DNA of 5,049 nt from Pseudomonadota bacterium (lineage in GTDB: Bacteria > Pseudomonadota > Alphaproteobacteria > Acetobacterales > Acetobacteraceae): the NCBI GenBank assembly GCA_021808205.1, contig JAKBCD010000198.1:1-5049 (forward strand), read 5' to 3'. Each line of letters opens with the position of its first letter. Positions within the stretch are counted from its first letter, which is position 1. The notes under the pieces are model-generated. The model saw nothing but the letters and a program-made list of their open reading frames with translations, ran no database searches and had not been told where the DNA came from. Below are positions 1 to 5,049 of the stretch, piece after piece. A program made the position numbers and the translations under genes.

Positions 1-809
1 TGTGGCAGCACCCGGCCACCGAGGCCAACATGGCCCTGCTAAAGCAGCGCGGCGTGATGGTGGTGGAGCCGGACGAAGGCCCCATGGCCTGTGGCGAATA
101 CGGCCCTGGCCGCCTGGCGGAGCCGCCGGAAATTTTTTCCACCATCCAGGCCGCTCTGAATAATGGCCCGCTGAAAGGCAAACACGCCATCGTCACCTCT
201 GGCCCAACGCATGAGCCGATTGACCCGGTGCGCTATATCGCCAACCGCTCCTCCGGCCGCCAAGGCCATGCGATTGCCGCTGCCCTGGCGGCCTTGGGCG
301 CGCGGGTCACGCTGGTTTCCGGCCCCGCCGCGCTGCCGGACCCGCTGGGCCTCACCACCATCCATGTGGAAACCGCGCGTGAGATGCTGGCTGCGGTGCA
401 GGCCGCCTTGCCAGCGGATATCGCCGTATGTGCCGCCGCCGTGGGGGATTGGCGGCCGGAGGAAGCCACACAGAAGCTGAAGAAAACCGTGGATGGCGTT
501 CCGGCCCTCACGCTGACCGAAAATCCGGACATTCTGGCGGGTATTTCCGCCCCCGGCCCGCAACGCCCGCGCCTCGTCGTTGGTTTCGCGGCGGAAACGG
601 AGAAGCTCGCGGAACACGCCGCCGCCAAACGTGCCCGCAAGGGGTGTGACTGGCTGGTCGCCAATAATGTCGGCGGCACCGGCATTATGGGCGGCAGCGA
701 GAACGAGGTGCTGCTGCTGACCGAAACCGGCAGCGAGCAGTGGGACCGCATGAACAAGCAGGCCGTGGCGCAGAAGCTCGCCGCGAAGATCGGAGAGCAT
801 TTCGCATGA
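1..809 (+). CDS. coaBC: CoaBC, bifunctional phosphopantothenoylcysteine decarboxylase / phosphopantothenate-cysteine ligase, 3' part
   Basis: This cytoplasmic enzyme makes 4'-phosphopantetheine for coenzyme A. CoaB joins cysteine to 4'-phosphopantothenate using CTP, and CoaC decarboxylates the product with FMN. The reading frame is already open at the left edge (the first full codon is at base 3), so the N-terminal part is missing. About 268 residues are present of roughly 400 usual for the family. The window opens with WQHPAT, part of the conserved CoaC segment. The CoaC substrate clamp follows as [13 protein letters not shown], with its Cys codon at 90-92; the usual GRM is GRL here. CoaB starts near base 174 with [20 protein letters not shown] and SSGRQG, the dinucleotide-fold and active-site Asn region. 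Further CoaB motifs are [18 protein letters not shown] and DWLVANNV. The stop TGA (807-809) overlaps the dut start. No frameshift is seen. The identification is very secure. Confidence 0.97.
   Translation, partial: WQHPATEANMALLKQRGVMVVEPDEGPMACGEYGPGRLAEPPEIFSTIQAALNNGPLKGKHAIVTSGPTHEPIDPVRYIANRSSGRQGHAIAAALAALGARVTLVSGPAALPDPLGLTTIHVETAREMLAAVQAALPADIAVCAAAVGDWRPEEATQKLKKTVDGVPALTLTENPDILAGISAPGPQRPRLVVGFAAETEKLAEHAAAKRARKGCDWLVANNVGGTGIMGGSENEVLLLTETGSEQWDRMNKQAVAQKLAAKIGEHFA
792..797 (+). promoter_or_regulatory. Shine-Dalgarno site of dut
   Basis: GGAGAG lies 8 bases before the ATG at 806, inside the last codons of coaBC. It settles the dut start at 806 rather than the in-frame ATG at 740, whose extra 22 residues would lie wholly over coaBC and precede the normal dUTPase N-terminus. 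Confidence 0.75.
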
Positions 810-1255
810 AATCTGTTGGCGTGAAAATTCTTCGCCTGCCGCATGGGCAGGGGCTGGACCTGCCCGCTTATGCCACGCTTGGCGCCGCAGGGGCCGATCT
901 TCTGGCCGCCGTGCAGGCGCCCGTTATTATTGAGCCGGGCAAGCGCGCCCTGATCCCCACCGGGTTCTGCATCGCCCTGCCGGAAGGTTATGAATTACAG
1001 CTGCGCCCGCGCTCTGGCCTCGCGCTGAAAAACGGCATCACTTTGCCCAACTCGCCCGGCACCATAGACGAGGATTACCGCGGTGAAGTCGGCGTGATCG
1101 TCCTCAACACAGGCGATACACCGTTTGAGGTCACGCGCGGTATGCGCATCGCCCAGGCGGTATTGGCGCCGGTGGTGCGCGCCGCATGGGAAGAAGTCTC
1201 GGATCTTAACGAAACCAGCCGGGGCGCGGGCGGGTTCGGCTCTACCGGGCACTAA
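806..1255 (+). CDS. dut: dUTP diphosphatase (dUTPase)
   Basis: It hydrolyses dUTP to dUMP and pyrophosphate, which keeps uracil out of DNA and supplies dUMP for thymidylate synthesis. The product has 149 residues, a normal length for the homotrimeric bacterial family. All five family motifs are visible in order: AGADLLA (28-34), PRSGLAL (68-74), [12 protein letters not shown] (85-96) with the catalytic-water Asp at 88, RIAQAVLAP (114-122), and the C-terminal arm [11 protein letters not shown] (139-149) with the uracil-stacking Phe at 144. The start ATG overlaps the coaBC stop as ATGA, which suggests translational coupling in one operon. CoaBC and dut are frequent neighbours in proteobacteria. 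All key residues are present, so the enzyme should be active. Confidence 0.97.
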   Translation: MKSVGVKILRLPHGQGLDLPAYATLGAAGADLLAAVQAPVIIEPGKRALIPTGFCIALPEGYELQLRPRSGLALKNGITLPNSPGTIDEDYRGEVGVIVLNTGDTPFEVTRGMRIAQAVLAPVVRAAWEEVSDLNETSRGAGGFGSTGH

Positions 1256-1364
1256 CCTACCGCCCAAGTTCATTTCTGTCATGAAAGCGCAATTCATTCC
1301 CCGGTGACAAACCCCCGCCACATGGCTAAGGGGGCAAGACACCCACCGGAAGCCAGGCGGCCCA
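1256..1364 (+). other. Intergenic leader between dut and the transporter genes
   Basis: This 109-base non-coding stretch follows the dut stop and precedes the permease ATG. It contains an inverted repeat TTCAT-N7-ATGAA (1269-1285), two copies of TTCATT 24 bases apart (1269 and 1293), and a GC hairpin at 1312-1334 (CCCCC pairing with GGGGG around a GCC/GGC inner stem). The hairpin has no T tract behind it, so it is not a convincing terminator. GTGACA at 1304-1309 resembles a -35 element, but no good -10 box lies 16-18 bases further on. Whether the transporter has its own promoter here or is read through from coaBC-dut cannot be decided from sequence alone. Confidence 0.5.
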
Positions 1365-3092
1365 ATGCGAAATTATACCCCTCCTGCCCTGGCTGGGCAC
1401 CGCACTCCCAACCGTTTCGATGGCGCGGCCATGCTCATGGTGCTGGGGTTGCTTATCGCGCTGGTGGAGGTTGGCCGCAGCACCATCGGCACGCCCATCG
1501 CGCAGATTCAGAATGCGCCCATCCACCTGAGCCCTGCCTGGCTGCCTTATTACGCGCTGCGCTCCACCGCGCGCATGTTCGCGGCCCTGCTATTTTCGCT
1601 GCTCTTTACTTTCACCTACGCCACGCTGGCGGCGAAATCCCGCCGCGCCGGTATGGTGCTCATTCCCATACTGGATATTCTCCAGTCCGTGCCCATTCTG
1701 GGCTTCCTCACCTTCACCACAGTGTTTTTCCTGCATCTTTTCCCCGGCAAAGTGCTGGGGGCGGAGCTGGCCTCGGTATTCGTGATCTTTACGAGCCAGG
1801 CCTGGAACATGGCCTTCAGCTTCTACCAGTCCCTCACCACCCTGCCAGCGGATCTGCAGGAAGCCTCGCGCAGCTTCCGCCTCTCGCCCTGGCAGAGCTT
1901 CTGGAAGCTGGATGTGCCCTTCGCCATGCCGGGGCTGGTCTGGAACACCATGCTCTCCATGTCCGGCGGCTGGTTCTTCGTGGTGGCGTCCGAGGCCGTA
2001 ACCGTCGGCAACACCCAATTCACCCTGCCCGGCATCGGCTCCTACGTGGCAGTAGCGCTGGCAAAAGAGGATTTGCCCGCGATCATCTACGCCATTCTGG
2101 CCATGCTTGTGGTGATTTTGCTTTACGACCAGCTGCTGTTCCGCCCGCTGGTCGCGTGGTCTGGCAAATTCCGGTTCGAGACCACCGCTGCCATCTCCGG
2201 CCCCGAGCCCTGGATGCTGAAACTGCTGCGCCGCACCGCCTTGTTCCGCGCCATTGGGGAGACGGTCGGCAGCCTGTTCGCCACCGTATTCCGGCTGCGC
2301 CTTTCCTTCCGCCAACCCGGCCAAGTGGATGAAACCAGCGAACCCTCCCGGGTGATGGACGGCGTCTGGTTCGTGATGATCGCCGCCGTAGCCATCTACG
2401 CGGCATTTCATATCGTCTCCTATGTGTCTACCACGCTGCATTGGCGGGATTTATTCACCGCCGTGCTGATGGGCGTTTACACTGCCATCCGCGTGACGGT
2501 GCTGATGATCGTCGCCTCCCTCGTCTGGGTGCCCATCGGCGTCTGGATCGGCCTGCGGCCCGCAGCCACGCGCATCGCCCAGCCCATAGCGCAGTTTCTG
2601 GCCGCCTTTCCGGCGAATCTGCTGTTTCCGCCGGTGGTGCTCGCCATCGTCTATTTCCACGTCAATGCGAATATCTGGCTGACACCGCTGATGCTCATCG
2701 GCACGCAATGGTATGTGCTGTTCAACGTCATCGCCGGTGCCGCCGCCTTTCCGGGAGACATGAAGGAGGCCGTGGCGAACTTCCAAATCCGCGGCCTGCT
2801 CTGGTGGCGCAAGGTGATGATCCCCGGCATTCTGCCTTACTTCATCACCGGCGCGCTCACGGCATCGGGCGGGGCGTGGAATGCGTCCATCGTCGCCGAG
2901 GTGGCAAGCTGGGGCCACCATACGCTGGCGGCACAGGGGTTGGGCGCCTATATCGCCCAGGCCACGGCAGCGGGCGACACACCGCGCGTCGTTTTAGGGG
3001 TGGCGGTGATGGCCAGTTTCGTGATCCTCTTCAACCGCATCCTTTGGCGGCCGCTATACGCGTACGCCGTCCGCCGCACCACGCTGGGGTAA
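1365..3092 (+). CDS. ABC transporter permease with two fused membrane domains (NitT/TauT-like, duplicated type)
   Basis: This is an inner-membrane subunit forming the translocation path of an ABC importer. The product has 575 residues, about twice a normal permease of the binding-protein-dependent (BPD_transp_1) family. Hydrophobic segments fall in two sets, at roughly 21-37, 67-90, 97-123, 134-157, 189-211 and 238-259, then 332-353, 364-397, 408-430, 437-460, 488-512 and 541-563. Each half carries an ATPase-coupling loop: LPADLQEASRSF (160-171) and FPGDMKEAVANF (462-473). The usual EAA-loop Gly is absent from both. Both halves end alike, with FRPL (259-262) and WRPL (561-564). A hydrophilic linker covers about 265-330. 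The start ATG has a weak AGGCGG four bases upstream. The architecture matches the duplicated anion-transport permeases (COG4986-like), from recall rather than a search. The ATPase gene follows after 5 bases. The substrate is unknown; 'nitrate' or 'taurine' labels would only reflect family resemblance. Confidence 0.9.
   Translation: MRNYTPPALAGHRTPNRFDGAAMLMVLGLLIALVEVGRSTIGTPIAQIQNAPIHLSPAWLPYYALRSTARMFAALLFSLLFTFTYATLAAKSRRAGMVLIPILDILQSVPILGFLTFTTVFFLHLFPGKVLGAELASVFVIFTSQAWNMAFSFYQSLTTLPADLQEASRSFRLSPWQSFWKLDVPFAMPGLVWNTMLSMSGGWFFVVASEAVTVGNTQFTLPGIGSYVAVALAKEDLPAIIYAILAMLVVILLYDQLLFRPLVAWSGKFRFETTAAISGPEPWMLKLLRRTALFRAIGETVGSLFATVFRLRLSFRQPGQVDETSEPSRVMDGVWFVMIAAVAIYAAFHIVSYVSTTLHWRDLFTAVLMGVYTAIRVTVLMIVASLVWVPIGVWIGLRPAATRIAQPIAQFLAAFPANLLFPPVVLAIVYFHVNANIWLTPLMLIGTQWYVLFNVIAGAAAFPGDMKEAVANFQIRGLLWWRKVMIPGILPYFITGALTASGGAWNASIVAEVASWGHHTLAAQGLGAYIAQATAAGDTPRVVLGVAVMASFVILFNRILWRPLYAYAVRRTTLG
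3086..3089 (+). promoter_or_regulatory. Likely Shine-Dalgarno site of the ATPase gene
   Basis: GGGG lies 8 bases before the ATG at 3098, within the last sense codons of the permease gene. It supports 3098 as the start. The same frame stays open far upstream to 2441, but that stretch overlaps the permease and shows no protein-family features. Confidence 0.5.
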
Positions 3093-3097
3093 ACGCC

Positions 3098-4417
3098 ATG
3101 GACCATCAAACCACGCCGCTCGTTTCCGTGCGCAATTGCCGCCAAGCCTACCATAAGGATTCCAGCGCCGACCTTGTGGTGCTGGATGATGTGAACCTCA
3201 CTTTGCAGGAAGGCGAGATCGTCGCCCTGCTCGGCCGTTCCGGCTCCGGCAAATCCACATTGCTGCGCATCGTCGCGGGGCTTTTGAAACCGACTTCCGG
3301 CGACGTGCGCTGGCGCGGCGAACCGCTGAGGGGCCCCGCCCCCGGGGTGGCAATGGTGTTTCAGAGCTTCGCGCTGTTCCCCTGGCTAACGGTGCAGGAA
3401 AATGTAGAGCTGGGGCTGGAAGCCCTGGGCGTGGGCAAGGACGACCGTGAGGAACGCTCCGAGGAGGCAATCGACCTCATTGGCCTCGGTGGTTATGATG
3501 GCGCCTACCCCAAGGAGCTTTCCGGGGGTATGCGCCAGCGTGTAGGCTTGGCCCGCGCCCTGGTGGTGCACCCCGACCTGCTGCTGATGGACGAACCCTT
3601 CTCGGCGCTTGATGTGCTGACCGCCGAGACGCTCCGCACAGACCTCATCGACCTTTGGATGGATGGCAAGCTGCCGGTGAAATCCATCCTGATCGTGACC
3701 CATAACATCGAGGAAGCGGTGCTGATGGCGGACCGCATCCTGGTGTTCTCCTCCAACCCCGGCCGCGTCGCGCATGAGTTGCAAGTGCCCTTCGCCCACC
3801 CGCGCAACCGGTTCGACCCCGCTTTCCGTGAGATGGTGGACGATATCTACGGCATTATGACCCGCCGCAAGGCGCCGGAGGTGCACACCGCCGCCGCTGC
3901 GCCCAACCCGTTCGCGCATGTGCTGCACCCGGTGGGCACCAACCTCATGGCGGGCCTGCTGGAAACACTGCGCAGCGAGCCTTACAATGGCCGGGCTGAC
4001 CTGCCCGCCCTTGCCGCCGCCTTGCAATATGAGGTGGATGAACTGCTGCCTCTGGGTGAAACGCTGAGTCTGCTGGGTTTTGCCCTGCTGGAGGAAGGCG
4101 ATATTCTGATCACCGAAACCGGCCGCCGCTTCACCGAGGCCGAAACCGAGGACCGCAAGAATATCTTCGCGGATGCCGTTCGTACTCACGTGCCGCTCAT
4201 TACGGAAATCCGCAACGTCATCGACCAGCGCTCCAACCATCGCGCCGCCTCCGTGCGTTTCCGCGACCAGCTGGAGGATCATATGTCTCCCGAATACGCA
4301 GAAGAAACGCTGCGCACCGTCATCGCCTGGGGTCGCTATGCGGAAATCTTCGAATATGACGAAGAGGCGCAGCAATTCGGCCTGGAGGAAGAGGACGAGG
4401 ATGAACACAATGAATAA
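3098..4417 (+). CDS. ABC transporter ATPase (NitT/TauT type) with C-terminal AAA-associated domain
   Basis: This cytoplasmic subunit would power the permease encoded just upstream. The product has 439 residues, against about 250-270 for a simple ATPase of this family. The nucleotide-binding domain (about 8-255) is complete: Walker A GRSGSGKST (46-54), Q-loop Gln 89, signature LSGGMRQR (141-148), Walker B LLLMDEP (161-167) with Glu 166, D-loop SALD (169-172) and switch His 202. FQSFALFPWLTV (88-99) is typical of the nitrate/sulfonate/taurine branch. After an Ala-rich hinge (264-269) comes a domain of about 160 residues that resembles the C-terminal AAA-associated family (PF09821-like, by recall). 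Residues 284-345 read like a winged helix ending in GDILITETGRRF, and 396-429 like a second helix-plus-hairpin unit. The last residues (430-439) are strongly acidic. The five-base gap after the permease implies one operon. The role of the C-terminal domain is not known to me; ligand-dependent control of transport is an inference. Confidence 0.93.
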   Translation: MDHQTTPLVSVRNCRQAYHKDSSADLVVLDDVNLTLQEGEIVALLGRSGSGKSTLLRIVAGLLKPTSGDVRWRGEPLRGPAPGVAMVFQSFALFPWLTVQENVELGLEALGVGKDDREERSEEAIDLIGLGGYDGAYPKELSGGMRQRVGLARALVVHPDLLLMDEPFSALDVLTAETLRTDLIDLWMDGKLPVKSILIVTHNIEEAVLMADRILVFSSNPGRVAHELQVPFAHPRNRFDPAFREMVDDIYGIMTRRKAPEVHTAAAAPNPFAHVLHPVGTNLMAGLLETLRSEPYNGRADLPALAAALQYEVDELLPLGETLSLLGFALLEEGDILITETGRRFTEAETEDRKNIFADAVRTHVPLITEIRNVIDQRSNHRAASVRFRDQLEDHMSPEYAEETLRTVIAWGRYAEIFEYDEEAQQFGLEEEDEDEHNE

Positions 4418-4422
4418 GATAA

Positions 4423-4454
4423 TCAGCTCCCGCTGTTGAATCGGCGGGAGCTGA
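4423..4454. terminator. Bidirectional intrinsic terminator between converging genes
   Basis: An 11-bp perfect stem, TCAGCTCCCGC (4423-4433) with GCGGGAGCTGA (4444-4454), encloses a 10-base loop that can close further through a G-U and a G-C pair. It lies between the ATPase stop at 4417 and the hydrolase stop at 4462-4464. Read on the - strand, the stem is followed at once by the T-rich run ATTATCTTATTC, a fair terminator tail. On the + strand the T-rich run (TTATTTT, 4462-4468) begins 7 bases after the stem, so termination of the transporter transcript may be weaker. The position between two converging stops strongly supports this role. Confidence 0.8.
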
Positions 4455-4461
4455 AAGCGTG

Positions 4462-5049
4462 TTATTTTCGAATGAACGCCAGCAGGTCGGCGTTGAACTC
4501 ATCCGCCTGGATCTGCGCCAAGCCGTGGCTGCCGCCTTTATAGATCTTCAGTTCCGCGTTTTTTACAAACTCCACTGAGCGTAGAGCCGCATTCGCAATC
4601 GGCACAATCTGGTCGTCATCCCCATGGGCGATCAGCGTCGGCACGTCGATCTTCTTCAAATCCTCTGTGAAATCAGTCTCTGAAAACTGCTCGATACAAT
4701 CAAGTACAGATTTAAACCCGGCCTGCATACCGGCCAGCCAGAAGGCATCGCGCACACCCTGCGACACGACTGAACCCTCGCGGTTGGCATTGTAGAAAGG
4801 TATCGTCAAATCCTTGAAGAATTGCGAACGGTCGGCGCGCACCCCAGCGCGGATGCCGTCGAACACCTCGATTGCTACGCCACCAGGGTTGGCCTCGGTC
4901 TTCAGCATAACCGGCGGCACGGCCCCCAGCAGCACGGCCTTGGCAACGCGCTTAGTGCCATGCCGGCCAATATAACGCGCCACCTCGCCGCCGCCCGTTG
5001 AATGGCCAACATGAATGGCTTCCTTCAGATCCAGCGCCTCGGTAAGTGC
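4462..5049 (-). CDS. Alpha/beta hydrolase of the cofactor-free 'non-heme chloroperoxidase' group, 3' part
   Basis: It is an alpha/beta-fold hydrolase, probably acting as an esterase. Members are often annotated as chloroperoxidases because they can form peracids that oxidise halide. The gene runs off the right edge of the window; 195 residues are present of about 275 usual, so roughly 80 N-terminal residues are missing. The nucleophile elbow GHSTGG is visible, with the Ser codon at 4999-5001, followed by [11 protein letters not shown], a hallmark of this group. The acid Asp is the third in HGDDDQIVP (visible residue 146), and the catalytic His lies in GGSHGL (visible residue 175, codon 4525-4527). 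The triad is therefore complete. Many homologues have GFSTGG, so the His before Ser is a common variant. The C-terminus [10 protein letters not shown] and the TAA stop are normal. It converges on the transporter genes and shows no evident functional link to them. The natural substrate cannot be deduced. Confidence 0.93.
   Translation of the reverse strand, partial: ALTEALDLKEAIHVGHSTGGGEVARYIGRHGTKRVAKAVLLGAVPPVMLKTEANPGGVAIEVFDGIRAGVRADRSQFFKDLTIPFYNANREGSVVSQGVRDAFWLAGMQAGFKSVLDCIEQFSETDFTEDLKKIDVPTLIAHGDDDQIVPIANAALRSVEFVKNAELKIYKGGSHGLAQIQADEFNADLLAFIRK

Noticed and set aside
1304..1332. A possible sigma-70 promoter with GTGACA as the -35 element.
   Set aside because: The bases 16-18 positions downstream (around TAAGGG) do not resemble a -10 box, and the region overlaps the GC hairpin.
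1304..2332. A 342-codon + strand frame starting at a GTG before the permease start.
   Set aside because: It overlaps the permease in another frame, and its translation is rich in Pro, His, Arg and Ala with no membrane-segment pattern, whereas the permease frame is clearly a membrane protein.
1590..2441. A 283-codon open frame on the - strand opposite the permease.
   Set aside because: Its translation is dominated by Gly, Gln, His and Glu, the usual antisense image of hydrophobic codons in GC-rich DNA.
2441..3097. A possible N-terminal extension of the ATPase, since its frame is open for 219 more codons upstream.
   Set aside because: The extension overlaps the second permease domain, has no family features, and the ATG at 3098 has a suitable upstream GGGG and a normal ATPase N-terminus.
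3330..3347. GC palindromes (GGGGCCCC followed by CCCCCGGGG) inside the ATPase gene.
   Set aside because: They encode an Arg-Gly-Pro-Ala-Pro-Gly turn in frame, so codon choice explains them, and no T tract follows.
3386..4408. A 340-codon open frame on the - strand opposite the ATPase gene.
   Set aside because: It lies wholly antisense to a gene with complete ABC ATPase motifs. Its translation is rich in His, Gln, Gly and Arg, as expected from GC-biased codons read backwards.
4501..4980. Somewhat lower GC in the hydrolase gene (about 57% by hand count of 480 bases), considered as a sign of transfer.
   Set aside because: Sampled lines in the transporter genes range from about 52% to 75%, so the difference is too small and local to claim foreign origin.

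Overview
The window is GC-rich and densely coded. It looks like an ordinary chromosomal segment of a Gram-negative proteobacterium. An alphaproteobacterium, perhaps of the Acetobacteraceae or a relative, fits the coaBC-dut pairing and the codon bias, but this lineage call is an inference. No mobile element, tRNA, rRNA or CRISPR array was seen.

Left part (1-1255, + strand): two housekeeping genes. The first is the 3' two thirds of coaBC, the bifunctional coenzyme A biosynthesis enzyme. It overlaps dut (dUTPase) by an ATGA stop/start junction, so the two are almost certainly co-transcribed and translationally coupled.

Middle part (1365-4417, + strand): after a 109-base gap comes a two-gene ABC transporter unit. 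The first gene encodes a 575-residue permease with two fused, homologous membrane domains of the nitrate/sulfonate/taurine (NitT/TauT) type. The second starts 5 bases later and encodes a 439-residue ATPase. It has an intact nucleotide-binding domain and a C-terminal extension of about 170 residues that resembles the 'AAA-associated' domain. One permease chain plus an ATPase dimer would form a complete membrane core. No substrate-binding protein gene is present in the window, so the substrate cannot be named. This duplicated permease and regulated-looking ATPase pair is the least understood part of the window.

Right part (4462-5049, - strand): the 3' part of a convergent gene for an alpha/beta hydrolase of the cofactor-free 'non-heme chloroperoxidase' group, with its catalytic Ser, Asp and His all visible. 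A strong hairpin with T-rich flanks sits between the two converging stop codons and probably terminates transcription from both sides.

I did not find a wholly new system. The best candidates for a second look are the unexplained C-terminal domain of the ATPase, the apparent lack of a binding protein, and the exact duplication inside the permease.
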